Below are positions 41,701-53,379 of a DNA stretch of 64,000 nucleotides, piece after piece; position 1 is the first letter of the stretch, and each line of letters starts with the position of its first letter. Below the pieces are notes generated by a model. The model worked only from the letters and a program-made list of their open reading frames with translations, searched no databases and had not been told where the DNA came from. This DNA comes from Ptychodera flava (Eukaryota > Hemichordata > Enteropneusta > Ptychoderidae). The position numbers were made by a program, and so were the translations under genes. The stretch lies in assembly GCF_041260155.1 (NCBI RefSeq), contig NC_091931.1, positions 17,807,166-17,871,165 on the forward strand. Direction: 5' to 3'.

Positions 41701-42044
41701 CCCTGATTTTGCTTCATGGCTGATGCAGAAAAAGCACGGGCTATTCACCACAGGCCAGACTCGTCACAGCTGTGGGTGACGTGGACGCATACGCGAAGAT
41801 AAACCCCACGCAACCGTCCGCTATGAGTAACGCATTGAATCGGCCCGGCGACGATTCGCTTTCGGCGGTGGTAAATTATAACAACCATATTATCAGTCTG
41901 ACGGAAAAAAGCGCACAGCAAACTGTTTCACATGTGAGATCGAGTGCTAAACCATACCTTAAATTGTTGTAAAGTAGGGGAAATGTAATGAAATAAAAAT
42001 AAATAACGTTGACTCACATCTTTTATGTCCATGTCGTCCGCCAT
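32745..42044 (-). CDS. YIPF6: YIPF6-type Yip1 domain protein
   Basis: Seven coding exons join in phase: 42044-42018, 37108-36992, 36549-36471, 35087-35045, 34246-34121, 33477-33320 and 32863-32745, giving 222 aa (human YIPF6 is 236). Exon 1 encodes only MADDMDIKD. Exon 2 is acidic (HPIEGDITVPGAPDEEGDEL). Exon 3 has RDLKAVGIKFFHVLWPR, and the exon 3/4 join makes REWDLWGPLVLCILLG. Later exons carry GGPQFAEVFVIVTGGAV, SFFQSVCVLGYCILPL, CRVVLLA and the end AVYPMCLFYFIIGWMIL. Five membrane spans are expected, with cytosolic N-terminus. Known role: Golgi-resident Yip1-domain protein, reported with YIPF1/YIPF2, in Golgi transport. Intron 1 is about 4.9 kb and houses several transposon copies; another inserts 54 bases from exon 3. 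Confidence 0.96.
33715..33798. repeat. Very short TTAA-flanked inverted-repeat element
   Basis: Begins CCTGTTCACCCC, ends AGTGTTGAATGGG, and TTAA stands on both sides. At 84 bp it could be an end-to-end remnant of a piggyBac-like MITE. Lies in a YIPF6 intron. Confidence 0.5.
34641..34686. repeat. Paralogous empty site of a Harbinger-like insertion
   Basis: GTCCATATCTTGTCTAGACT followed by AAATGACCATGATTGTATCA matches the flanks of the element at 35677-36416 nearly base for base (35655-35676 joined to 36420-36444). It has a single TAA where the filled copy has TAA on both sides of the insertion. Confidence 0.8.
35677..36416. mobile_element. PIF/Harbinger-like MITE, copy 1
   Basis: Long terminal inverted repeats (about 50 bp) start GGGACCGTCTCAGATTGTC and are flanked by TAA on each side, the three-base TWA target choice known for PIF/Harbinger. 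G-rich runs (GGGGGGAGGGGG) lie just inside both ends. The 740 bp body has no long frame. A second copy, inverted, is at 39968-40715. This copy sits between YIPF6 exons 3 and 4. Confidence 0.88.
37613..37887. mobile_element. TTAA-type MITE family C, copy in YIPF6 intron 1
   Basis: Exactly 275 bp like the copy at 24284-24558 but in the opposite orientation; begins CCCTTTTCCTGCCAGACAG and ends TTGGCAGGAAAAGGG with TTAA on the right. The left TTAA has mutated. Confidence 0.85.
38225..38584. repeat. TA-flanked inverted-repeat MITE in YIPF6 intron 1
   Basis: CACTCATGGCCACTTTAGTC on the left matches the inverted GACTAAAGTGGCC-type end (ACACTAAAGTGGCCACGAGTG) on the right, with TA outside each end and TTGATCA next to each repeat. 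Length 360 bp. The 119-codon plus-strand frame that starts inside its right half has no family signature. Confidence 0.7.
39968..40715. mobile_element. PIF/Harbinger-like MITE, copy 2 (inverted)
   Basis: Same termini as 35677-36416, about 748 bp, reversed in orientation and flanked by TTA on both sides. The interior is the same sequence with scattered differences, so the two copies derive from one family; non-coding. Located in YIPF6 intron 1. Confidence 0.88.
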
Positions 42045-42250
42045 GTTGGAAAAGCCCTGTGAACTCAAACCTCACAGGACTTTAAGGCGCATGCGTACAG
42101 GTGCACCTTGGGAAGGGGAATCCCTACTCCGCTTCCTGTTTCACCAACGGCAACGTGTACCACCACCATAGCACAGCGTGCGTGCCAGGTCTTGCTAAGC
42201 TTTATCCGTACACCTTTTCTAGCATGCAGTAACAGCACTAAATCCATGAG
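42045..42250. promoter_or_regulatory. Shared divergent promoter of YIPF6 and CCDC134
   Basis: The start codons of the two genes are 206 bases apart on opposite strands. In between lie GCGCATGCGT (42087-42096), a near-perfect NRF1 site, and CTTCCTG (about 42132), an ETS-type site. The YIPF6 start AACATGGCGGAC fits a YY1-type ATGGCGG element. No TATA box. The set is typical of housekeeping bidirectional promoters. Both 5' UTRs must be short or lie in this gap. Confidence 0.7.
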
Positions 42251-44152
42251 ATGCGTTCTTTTGTGCAATTCTGTTTTGTCGCCTCGTGCCTGTTCTCACT
42301 GTCAACATGTGAAAAGGACAAGAAGTCGAAAGAATCGACCGCCGACGTCGAAGAGGACAAAGGTTTACTGTTGTGTATCCTTTGATTCAGATCGTTTATT
42401 GCGCTGTTCATTCATCCGAGGACAGTGATATTGAGCAGCGGTTTCCCATTATTACTCTAAAGAGTACATCATCTTAGCGTCATGATTATTGTTCAGTGGT
42501 AACAGGGCCGGTAACTATACTTTTATTAATCACAGACTTAGTATATTTATTTCCCTTTGTTACAGAGTATGAGGCCTCATACTTTTGAGCACGGAACTTT
42601 TTCGAAATAACAGCTCGATCGACGCATTATCACACCATAAATCAACTGGTATACGGATGATTTACGAGCCCTACCACACTCCAACCATGGAGGTACCAGT
42701 TCTGGTACCTCCATGCTCCAACTCAGTAACTCACGTACTTTCCGGGGGAAAAAAAGTCGTTTCGTGCTTCAGTTCACATTTACTGGTCAGATTGACAGTG
42801 TCCATACTCTCATGGAAATTCCTAGAATTTTAAAGCCTCCTGAAAAGTCCAGGAAAAGTCTTTGAAGGTGAAACCAAGTTCTGGAAAATTGACAATCTAC
42901 CCAACATTTTGGCAAGACTAAAGATCAGTTGACACACAAGAAATTTTGTTTGAATGGTTGGTAACCTAGGGTTAGGTTTAAGACGTTAGGGACTGGTCAG
43001 TTTCTTCAGCCTGGGGGGGGGGGCGGTGGATTCATGGGGGGGGGGGGTCACCCTGTTTTGACTTTGGTGATAGGGGGGTCACCATGTTTTTGAAATGCCC
43101 AATAGGGGGGGTCAGTGTGTTTTTGAATTTTGACACAGGCTCATCATTGCCTAAAATGCTAGTGTCAGCCACAAAATTCCTCATTCAGTTGTATTTTTCA
43201 GCGCGCCCTTCAGGCGCGTAACTTTAATAATCAGTCATATTTTTCAGCACGCCCAACTTTAACATATCAAGCATACATACATCAGAGATATCTGTATGTT
43301 CAATATTTTTCAGCGTGCTCTTCAAGCTCATTACTTTAATATATCATACATCTTTCAGCATGCCCTTCAGGTGCATGACTTTAATATACAAGGCATATAT
43401 ATCAGAGATATCAGGATGTTTCATATTTTTTGGCGCGCCCTTCGGGCGCCATACTTTCAGAGATATCTTGATGTTTGCTAAGTGAAGGGTACCATTATGA
43501 AATCTGCATTTCATATGAAAAGGATGACAAATTCCTGATACTTTTCTGTTCTCTCTGTGAGAATTCAGTATGAGAAAGCAACATGCACAAATATTTCACA
43601 ATATATATTTGATACAGTGACTTATTTTAGAGATAGAAAAATGACAAGATATCTTTCCTTCTCATTGATGCAATTATTTCCTTTGTTTCATAGGTTTTCT
43701 GTAGAAAGATGCTTTTTATGAACAAAATAACAGTTAAAAAAGGCAGTTTTTGTCATTATTAGCTGTGCTTTTATGGTTTCAATGTTACACAAGAAAAGGT
43801 CCTCTCAGACACTGTACACATCAGATTTGGCTAAAAAAGCTCTCTATGGCTCCTCAGTAGATTTAATTGGATGGTTGGCAAGTCTTAACACCCATCAAAG
43901 TTTTGATTCACTGCTTTTTCCTCTTTGATATTAATGATTGACATCCATTTCTGTACAACAGTTCAGGACATCTGGTTAAGCAGAGAAAGTGTGAAATACA
44001 TTCACAGCTCATTCAAAATACAGCTCATTCAAAATGTACTGTATTTAAACTTTAAGATTGACACTTTGAAATTCCTATCTTACAACTGACATGTCAACAA
44101 TTTCACTAAAACATAGAATGACTATTTAAAATATAAATATATGTAAAAATGT

Positions 44153-44202
<50 letters not shown>

Positions 44203-45097
44203 ATCCATCTTTTGTTTTACCTTTGTCACGCCCGGGGGGGGGGGGGGGTCACCCTGTTTTAGAAATTTGGAATAGGGGGGGTCACCCTGTTTTCAAAATT
44301 TGGAATAGGGGGGGTCAGCCACTTTTTGACGTCGGCAAAAAATAATCCACCGGCCCCCCCCCAGGCCGAAGAAACTGACCAGTCCCTTAGGGTTAAGGTT
44401 ATTTAGAGGCCTTTTTAGTTCGCAACCAAAGGTGTGTCCGCTAATCATCAATTTCCCAAATTTTCAAAAATGACAAGATGATCAGTCATGATAATGTATC
44501 CTGAAAATGATGTGAAAAATTATACATAGAAATGATATATTGTAAAAAATGGTGGTATTGTGGCCCTCAAAAGGTCCTATAAATTGAAAATTGGTAAAAA
44601 ATCCTCAAAAGTCCTTGAATTTTAAGTGACTTTGAGTGGTTTGACTCTGATTTAAAAATGTATCACAGCATGATTATTTAAAGTTTATCGAGGGAGAGTG
44701 GCCATGCCATTTGGAGTGCCCATTCAATCCTGATTCAATGTAATGTGCACCTCAAAAAATATCTAAATTAATAGAACTGGTTTATGAAAAGCAATGGCAG
44801 GCCAAGGACACAGTTAGAGAAATCATGGCAAGGTGTAGTAAGTGGAGAGAGTGTGTTGACACTGACTACTATTATTTAAAGTAAAAGAGCCACCTATTAG
44901 CTTTGTTAAGAACATCGAGGTATAAATACCATCATGATAATGTTAGAACTTTCTCAGAAAATATTCACTCCCCGGGGAGAAATGTGATTATCACAACTCT
45001 CATATCAACAAGGCAAAGGTGATGGTGAGAGATACAAATATAGAGGTTGCCATAAAGCCATTATGGTGATAACCGGGAGGGCACATTGTATACATTT

Positions 45098-45163
<66 letters not shown>

Positions 45164-48100
45164 ACGTAAGTATTCTACATCTTATCCAAAAGTCAATCAA
45201 GTGACATAACCAAACATTTGTTTTTCAGGGTGGAAGGGGGGTTTGTAGAATTTCAAGCTCATATACTGAATGAATATTCAATACATAATGCTTGTGACCC
45301 AAATATCAATTACATGAACTTAATTTATTATAGGATGACAGAGAATTTCTGTTCGTTTCACAAACAACACAGAAAGATATGGTCAATGCATTTGTTACGC
45401 AGTCCTTAATGCCATCCCAGACAGACAACTCTTTCAGACTAGGAGACAGGACCACATGGAAGCTATAAATAACATACTAGCATTACAAGACTATGAGAAG
45501 CAATACAAACTCATTAAGATGGTTTATGAAAAACTTTTTGAGGTAAGAAGTAAAAAAAGTGACACAAATCTGTCAATAGTGCTGCACTCTGTCTGAAAGT
45601 GAAGCAGACTTTATTTTGCACTGACCATCCAATCAGTTTCTGATTGTGCTGTTGTCAGACTACTCAAGTTTAAATGCTTAATTTTCTATTTGACAGTAAA
45701 ATGTATTTTTCACAATCATTCGTTGCTGCATAGTGCCAGGTTTCAGCCATAAATTTAAAAAAAAGGAACATAAACATCACAACTGGTTTCAGTACCTGTA
45801 TTGATCTGGACCGACACATTTGGATTGTAGAATCATTTGAAAGCCAGGTTGAAAGTTTTCCCAAACTGCATGGCCCTAATTTTAAATTCTCTACAGAAAG
45901 CATAAGCTTCTTTTGTGCACTTTACAGAAAGTGATACTAAACTGAAACTATTGAATGTAAGATCTGGTACCGGTACCTCATGTTGAGATATTGATTACAT
46001 TGAGTTAACAAAAACCTGATATATATCATAAACTCTTTACTTCAAGAAAGCATTGATTTGCCTGAACCAATCCAAATCTCTTTTGACAACAGAAATAAAA
46101 CCATACGCCAAACACTTGACTTATCTATATAAAGGCCACAGTAAGTAAATTCTTTGTTTTGCGTCCATTGAAAATTCCAAAGTGTAGGTGTGTAAGCGAT
46201 TCAGAACACACAGGAGAAATTTAACACAAAATGCCAGTTAGTTGGACAGTTTATTCATACAAACTACTAATTCCTTTAACCGTATTCTTCTAGAGAATGG
46301 AACTTGACCCCTTGATCACTAAATTGTTTAATGGTTTAAACATGACTGCTGTGAGCAAGTACTTTAACTGTTGCGATGTAAAAGTTGTGGCTTTGTTTTG
46401 TGACAGGATACCACCAACATGGGAAAATTCTGCAAAAAAAAATTGCATTTTTACTCCCTGGAAAACTCTGAAAACCTGTGTACATGAAAGCAAAACAAAT
46501 AATTTATGTACTGTGGCTTAACATATGCATGTTAGCAGATCTCTTATCACTCTTCAATAAGTAAACATGAAATTACTATATTGTATATATTGTATCACAT
46601 GCTTCAATGCTATTTTGAAAATTGGTTTTAAAATAATTACTACAGGGCTCGACATAAGCGCTAGCCCACTAGCCCGAGGCTAGTAAATTTTCAAGAGGAC
46701 TAGTAAAAATGTCTTCGGAGGTAGTCCTGCGGACTAGTGCAATTTTCAAGTTCCGTAGCTGTCCAGGAAAGTTTATCGCTACAAAACTAATGAGACGCCG
46801 GGCCACTCATTCGATAAGAATGAACCAAGCCTCGATCATTTTATATAAAAATAAACTAACTTTTACCCAAACAAACTGGACAGTGAAACAGTGAAGCAAA
46901 CTTTATTGATCACCAACTTAAAATGAAACAGTTTACCTGCTACGGAGAATCAAATTGTACTGTACATGCCAGTAACATGGCCCCGGGAAACATGGCTCAA
47001 TGCAATGCTGAGCATCAAACGGAATTGTCTGCACGTCGTGTATTTTGGTTTGCTTGAAGCTCATCACTTCGCCTAAAAACATGAGCAACCCCACAATTTC
47101 GTTCAAACACTGTATCCTTGCCTTTCAAAGAAGATTTTTCTCAAGATTTCTTCAGGGGCATTCCCAAACAACACCTCCGATAGTTCGTAGCCAGCTTGAC
47201 CCTGCTTTAGAATGCCTCCACATGCTGACCTCCATATATAGTCAAGACCCCCTAGCTTAATTGAAGCTGATCTTAAAAAGAGCCATCTAGCTTGCCAAAA
47301 CAGTGCTATGGCAAGTTGCTACTGCTTGTACAGGTGAGGGAATTCCTCACAGATAATAACTTGGTGCTAGCAACTTATTGTTTTGCCATTTTAGTGGAAA
47401 AGTGTAAATTATTGGGGCAATAATAGTGAAGTGACCCTTAAAACAGTAGTGAATAAACAATGTATGAAATGGGTGTATCAAACTGTTGTATCCAATCACT
47501 TCTGGGAGTCTTTGGTTATTTTTGTGCTAATCACATTTTGTTACCAGTAACTGGCCAAAACTCATAAAAGACACAAGCACATGAAATGGTAAAATGCAAC
47601 ATTTTTACTATTAAAAACAAAGTTTTTCACAAACCATTATTACAAATGAGAGGTCCTCCCCACAAGCTGGTCAATTTTAAATGTGATATATGTCAAAATA
47701 TGAAGGCACTCCACAGGAACATTGTGAATGGCTGTATGAATTTCAGTTCTGGAGAAACAAATCTGTCCCCACCATGAACAAACAATGTTCTTTGCAAATT
47801 AATGGCGCACTACATGAGCTATGAAGGATTTTCCTACAAATTCATCCCTACATCTGATTTTATTCTTGATGGCAATAGGCTATTTTCATGACCTCTCCTC
47901 CTACACAGGACATTTCATTCAGGTTATTTTTGTGGTTTATATTATTAATATATGATTCAAAGTTAAACATTTTGCAGTAAGCAAATGTGCTAGTCTTGCA
48001 TGAAAGTTAGTTATTGGGTTTAAAAACCTTTGCGACAAAAAATACGAGAATGGTCATATATACACCTCTTTACAACATGAGAGCAACATTTGGCTTTGCT

Positions 48101-49457
48101 TGAGCAGGACTAGTAGATTTCATTTAGGACTACTAAAAATGAACTGCTACTAGTCCTTCGGGCTAGTGGATGATTTGACCTTACGTCGAGCCCTGTACTA
48201 AATCGTATGGGACAAACTATCAAATTGAACAGTAAATGGTGCATTTTGCTGTTGGGATTAATTCAGTCTGCTGTTATGATGTTGTTACTCTTCATTTTAA
48301 ACTCAATGATACCCATGGTTTGTATGACATACCATTTTTTTTCTACTGCATAGCATCCAGTCATGCATGTAAAGATTTTTACATTTTTTTAATGCACGGG
48401 AAAGCTGTTACACTTTTGGACTGCTGTTACTGTGACAGCTGAACTGTACAAAATTTACTGATTCCCAGACCATCCTGATACTGGAATATTTATAATAGGG
48501 TCAGGCTTTCACATCCATCTGTTGATATGTGCATTCAGTAATCCTACTGACATAACACTGTATTTTAGAAACAACAGTTCAGAGTATGGGTCCCCACATT
48601 CTGATTCATGAGCCCATGCCACCATTTGATCTTCTTTTTTTCCTGGACCAATACTTCACTTTATGGACAATTTTTTTTTGATAATATTTATTTCAAGTGC
48701 TTCTATAAATTCAAATGACTCGCATTGCACTGATTCATATCATAGATACTGGAGCAACCCAGTGTCTGTGCTTGAATATTTGACAAGTCAGAAAATGATT
48801 GATATCACAACTACAGTTGAGGTGAAAAGGTATACATATGAATAAGTGGACACGCCCCCTATAGAGTATAACATGTCAGCCTACATTTCATGGACCTCTG
48901 CTCTGCTCTGCTCTCTTGCAATTGCTGTTCTGGTACTTTCATGTATAATTCAAAATTGTTAAGAAGATATCACTTAAGTGATAATAAAATCAAAACGGAA
49001 ATTTAGAATCATTGATTTACAGTCATTATGATCGACAAGTACACCTTCCATGGACTTTGCTTCATGGGCTATGCTGTTTCAAAGTTTATTGAACCCTGCT
49101 CATGGCAACCATCCAACTTATGTATCTATGATAATTTTCATAATTCAACCTCATATGAAAATTTCCTGTTATTTCTAACAGGTTCTAAGTGGCGCTAAAA
49201 CAGCATTGGAACAGATCAACTTTAACCCCAGTGACAGGTTTCCGACAGATGATATGACGAAAGAAGGTACTCAGTCTTTTCATGAAATGATGCTGTAATT
49301 CATACAATGGATTCATAACCAGCTGGTGTTTAGAGCTGGCATATGAATCAAGCTAATAATTTTTGATTTTTATGTTTGATAATAAGTAGAAATGATGTGA
49401 ATTTAGAAATGATAAGAATGCTAAATTATATATATGTGCATATACAGTATCTGTATA

Positions 49458-49541
<84 letters not shown>

Positions 49542-51033
49542 ATGTCTATATGAGTATGTGTTGATTTTTATTTATTTAGTTATTTATTTATTAATTTATA
49601 ATTAATTATTTCTTAATTTATTTTTACAGCAAGATAGTTTGTGTAAGATGTACAGAATTGACTTTCTTTTAAGTGCCTGTTCTTTCTTAACTGCTCTTAT
49701 CATATCATTAATAATAAGTAATACTCTGATACCATACTATATGATTAATCATACATGGGTATAAAGGTAATGATTTCCATGTCTCAAACTCTTCACAGCT
49801 GTGTCCAGTGTGCTGGAAAACACTGCTTTCTTTGGCGAAGTGCTGCTTCGACTGCCGGATATATCACACGACATCTACGAGAAGCGGAAAGACTGGCTGG
49901 AAATCATGACATGGGCGATAAAGTTTTCAGAGAAAACTAGGGTTTTTGAGGGAATACATGGAAAATTTTTAAATCTGGTGAGTCACTGAAACTTTCTGTA
50001 TAAAAAGCCTATAAAAAATACGCTCTTGATGAAAACACTTGGCCCAATATTGTCAAGCGTTGAGATAATGCAGAGCCATATATGTTGAAAGTTCCTGCTC
50101 ATTTATATTTTTTGAAAGAATCTTCAAACAAGCAAATTACCAGCATAAGAAGTAGCTTTCTTAACTATTACAATATTCATCTTCGGAATGACAAACAAGA
50201 CATGTCCTGGCCTTGAAAATAATAATAATTGTAAATAAAAGTTAAATTCACATCTCTTGCAGAACAGTGACTCTTAATACCACTGCTTATACCACAGCAA
50301 ATGATAAATCATAACTTTAACCCATTGAGAGCTGTAATTGGTCACACCAAAATTTTAGCACAACATTTTACCAATTTTCGTTAATTTTTTCTGCATTTTT
50401 AAAAATAATTTTAGATCAAACGACAACAGTTTTTTACAGTTTACAGTTTTAGATCAAAATTTGGGAAAAATCTGAAAAAATTTTTCTGGATCTGAAATAA
50501 ATTGTATGTGTTATATTTTATGAAGGTGACAAAAAATGACTTTGGCGCTCACCGGGTTAATGTCAGACATGAAATTATCCTGTTTTGAAATAAAACAATT
50601 GAAAGTTGAGAAACATCAAATTATTAGAATGTGCATCATCAGTCGGAGTGACAACGAGGTGCAGATTTCAATCATGTATTTTTTGTTTTAATTGACACCT
50701 GCTAGGTTGGCCAGGAGCTGAATATTTTTGAACGTGATCCTGATTATCAAAACCCATACAGCCTAAATTCCAAGGTGAGTGATGTCTCAAACTTTACCGA
50801 TCTGCATCTGACTGATTAGAAATGTTTTGAGAAGTAGTAAAAGAAGTACCATTTTCACCTCTAGGGACACATCAGTGGAAGAGGTTTTAGAATGAAATGT
50901 GATCATAGACTTTCTCTTCAATTTACAGCTGAAATTTCAGGGCAGTGAGCCAATCTCCCAGAAACCCAAGAAGAAAGAGAAGAAACCAAAGAAGAGGGGT
51001 CCCCGTCTGTCGCAGGCTAAAACAGAACTGTGA
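42251..51033 (+). CDS. CCDC134: CCDC134, ER-lumenal/secreted coiled-coil protein
   Basis: Coding exons: 42251-42362, 45403-45542, 49182-49266, 49799-49977, 50706-50774 and 50929-51033, joining to 229 aa, the length of human CCDC134. Exon 1 is a signal peptide (MRSFVQFCFVASCLFSLSTC) and a charged linker. Exon 2 has the helical QTRRQDHMEAINNILALQDY. Exon 4 holds the family core VLENTAFFGEVLLRLPDI and WAIKFSEKTRVF. Exon 5 has GQELNIFERDPDYQNPY. Exon 6 is a Lys-rich tail ending GPRLSQAKTEL, a KDEL-like retention tetrapeptide (QSEL in human). Known work links CCDC134 to MAPK signalling, bone disease and ER protein maturation. An alternative acceptor at 45372 would keep frame and add 10 residues. 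The exon 1 donor (AAAG/GTTTAC) is weak, so that junction is the least certain. Confidence 0.92.
43190..43470. repeat. Degenerate minisatellite of hairpin units
   Basis: Five drifted units share TATTTTTCAGCGCGCCCTTC then AGGCGCGTAACTTTAATA; each GCGCGCCCTTCAGGCGCG can fold on itself. Spacers carry repeated CAGAGATATC. Unit lengths vary around 40-85 bp. A 61-codon frame through it is only the translated repeat. Confidence 0.75.
44155..44196. repeat. (TA)n microsatellite
   Basis: Forty-two bases of uninterrupted TA inside the TTA-flanked element of CCDC134 intron 1. Confidence 0.95.
45102..45159. repeat. (TA)n microsatellite
   Basis: Fifty-eight bases of TA, about 240 bases upstream of CCDC134 exon 2. 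Confidence 0.95.
46643..48195. mobile_element. hAT-like non-autonomous transposon with TACTA duplication
   Basis: Termini CAGGGCTCGACATAAGC and the inverted TTACGTCGAGCCCTG are typical hAT-style ends (CAG at the outside). TACTA stands on both sides, a 5 bp target duplication as in the hAT5 group. Both ends carry repeated GACTAGTA / TACTAGTCC motifs next to CTAGCCCGAGG. The 1.55 kb interior has no transposase-length frame. Located in CCDC134 intron 2. Confidence 0.82.
49461..49541. repeat. Compound (TA)n(TG)n microsatellite
   Basis: About 34 bases of TA pass directly into about 45 bases of TG between CCDC134 exons 3 and 4. The 62-codon frame here is only this repeat. Confidence 0.95.
50321..50556. 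mobile_element. TTAA-type MITE family D, copy 1
   Basis: Starts CCCATTGAGAGCTGTAA, ends TTTGGCGCTCACCGGG, flanked by TTAA on both sides; 236 bp. A related 215 bp copy is at 63594-63808 with the same order of motifs. Located in CCDC134 intron 4. piggyBac-like by target duplication and CCC/GGG ends. Confidence 0.82.
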
Positions 51034-52848
51034 ATTGACTCTATCACCTTTCTTGTGAGAAGTTCAAGTTTTCTTCATGTCTATTTCATTCCTTTTCACC
51101 ATATGCTCTGAATATTTCCTGCTCAAAAACAAAACAAAATAGACAATCTGTCTTTCTTTACTTAAGTTCTTTACTTAATTTTTTTCTCATTTTTTGGCAA
51201 CTATCAAAAAAGCAATTATGTCACAAGCTACATTATTATCTTTTGATCATGTTAAATTAGAGTGAACGATTTGCCTCTGGTGGAATAATATGCATTGTCA
51301 GCCGGACATGACAGTCATTTGAGGTCATGACTGCATGCAACTAATAACCATTTGCATCAAAGTTTCACTCACACTATCGGACTCTTTGTAGGGATATCTC
51401 AAAGCAAAGTTGGTGAATTGCACCACAATGAAAATTAACTGTTACAATCAAATATTTCTGATATTTTAATGCAAAAATGTTTAGGTGACTCCAAGAACAA
51501 AATGGTTTGAAATATAACTTCAACTACAATAGCTTTGGGCATCTGAGATGATGGTTAGCTTTCTTATCATTCCTCAGACGACGTGCCTTTGAGGAGAATT
51601 TTCTTTTTCATTTTCAGCGTGTTCCATTGTGAGGACAATTTTCTTTTTCATTTTCAGCGTGTTACATCAGTATTACCATGCAGACAGCAAAATTTGTAGG
51701 TTTCCAATTGGCAGCTAGATCAGAGGTTGAAATGAGTTTTGACTCCTGAGATGCAAACTAAGTTTTTTTTAAATGTGTATTGTTGTGTCAGGGATTGTTA
51801 TGAATCTTAGATTCTCATCAGCTAATGAGCTTTCATTTTGCTTTTACCTAAATCATTACTTCAGGAGAAGTTTTGTTTGGGGTTTCTTTGCTCAACTTTT
51901 TTGTTAATCTTAGTATTTGGATTAGAGGTGGAGGAAGGAGTTTTAAATGGTCACAACTCATCCTCTTATGAATTAGTCCGTAATCAAATCATTCTTTATC
52001 CTCATAATGGAAATGCTAACAGCTTTGGAAGTGCTCAAAAGAGTAGAATTCTGATCATTTCCAAAATTTCAATCTTAGCATTATTGGCAGCAAACCATCC
52101 TGAACGTGAAATACACACATCTGTGAACTTTTGGATTTCTTTGAAATTTTTTAAAAGCTGTGAAGAATTGTTTTAAAGCTCAGCATTGACATGATAGAGT
52201 AAATCTTAAACAAACAAACAAATTACTAGACAAAAGTACATATTTTAGAGACTGTTCATGCAAAGTTAGTCCTGATACTAGTACATTTACAACCTTCGGA
52301 TTGACTTTTTTAAGCACCTTAACAGAGAATCTTAAAAACACACAAACAGTGCCTACACATATTTGATTATTTTTGGTATTCGACCTTGTCTTCAAAATGT
52401 TCTTAGAAGCTGTACACTTTTAAACAGAAAGATCAAAAACTGTGGATAAAAGAGTGAAATTTTAAGGGACTTTTGCCAATTTTAATGTATTCTTTGTAAA
52501 ATGGCCGTGATTGATGTTGCGGAGTGACTGCTACAGCTTCAGTCGTGTCAAATGGTTCTGTTTCACATTCATTTCTGTCCCGCTTGAGTTCCGAAAATTC
52601 CCTAGCCATGCATCCTGATGACAAGCTCGCAAAATCTCCCATCAGAGTAGAAAGCTGCTTCCTTATTGCTTGTCGGAGGCAGGTCACCAGCAGAGACAGT
52701 CAGTATCAGGCAGGACTCTGGTGAAATTACAGTTACCTGCCTAATAAATACAGTAGGCAAAAATTATTTTGATTTTCTGGTTTGCTGAGATGGGACAATA
52801 TGCATACTGGTGTACAGTATGCAAAAATATATATTTCAGGGTAGGTGA

Positions 52849-52986
52849 TAGACTGGAAGATCCATCACTTGAGGGCGCTCTCTACGCTCCCCCTGAGAGG
52901 AGGCATGGTGCATGGTGCCTTTTGTGGAGGGACTGTGGAGATGGTGAGGGTAGGGAGCAACCTTAGGCAACGGATCTTTCAGTCTA
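52849..52986. repeat. Small foldback element, GACTGGAAG family, copy 2
   Basis: TAGACTGGAAGATCCATC and the inverted ACGGATCTTTCAGTCTA enclose TTGAGGGCGCTCTCTACGC, the same core as at 9951-10083; 138 bp. The outermost TA may be the target duplication. Confidence 0.78.
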
Positions 52987-53379
52987 GGTAGGCGACTTCT
53001 CAAAGCAACCTTTACAGATATTTTGGTCGTTTAACTTTAAGGAATTTTCTACTCCGCTTTTTATTCTATTTACTTCCAAATGTGGTAAGTTCATGGAAAA
53101 ACAGCATAGTACACATTTGTATCACACGTCAGCAATTTGTATGTAGGAAGTCAATACCCACAAAGTGTACCAACGTAAGTTTTTCCCCTCAAAAGCAATA
53201 GCCTTGTCAATTTATACAGAGATTGTTACAACTCTATGACTTGAACAAATATTTTTAAAAGCAACAAAATTTAAAACAGTACTAGTTCTTGTGTTTTATA
53301 TCATGTGAGCAATGGACATTAATCATCCAGAATAAAAAATATAATGATTATAGAAATGTAATTGAACAAAAATTTTATT

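Larger units (their letters stand above)
42989..44386. mobile_element. TTA-flanked DNA transposon with internal minisatellite
   Basis: Terminal inverted repeats start GGGACTGGTCAGTTTCTTC and continue into a G run and CGGTGGATT. TTA precedes the left end and follows the right end, a PIF/Harbinger-type target duplication. Subterminal units of the form GGGGGGTCACCCTGTTTT are repeated three times on each side. The 1.4 kb interior contains a stem-loop minisatellite (43190-43470) and a (TA) tract (44155-44196) but no transposase. Located in CCDC134 intron 1. Confidence 0.85.

Noticed and set aside
41717-41800. ATGGCTGATGCAGAAAAAGC as an alternative first exon
   Set aside because: The frame stops after about 28 codons with no donor that links to CCDC134 or another gene.
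45000-45200. 66-codon frame rich in Ile-Tyr
   Set aside because: It is the translation of a TA microsatellite.
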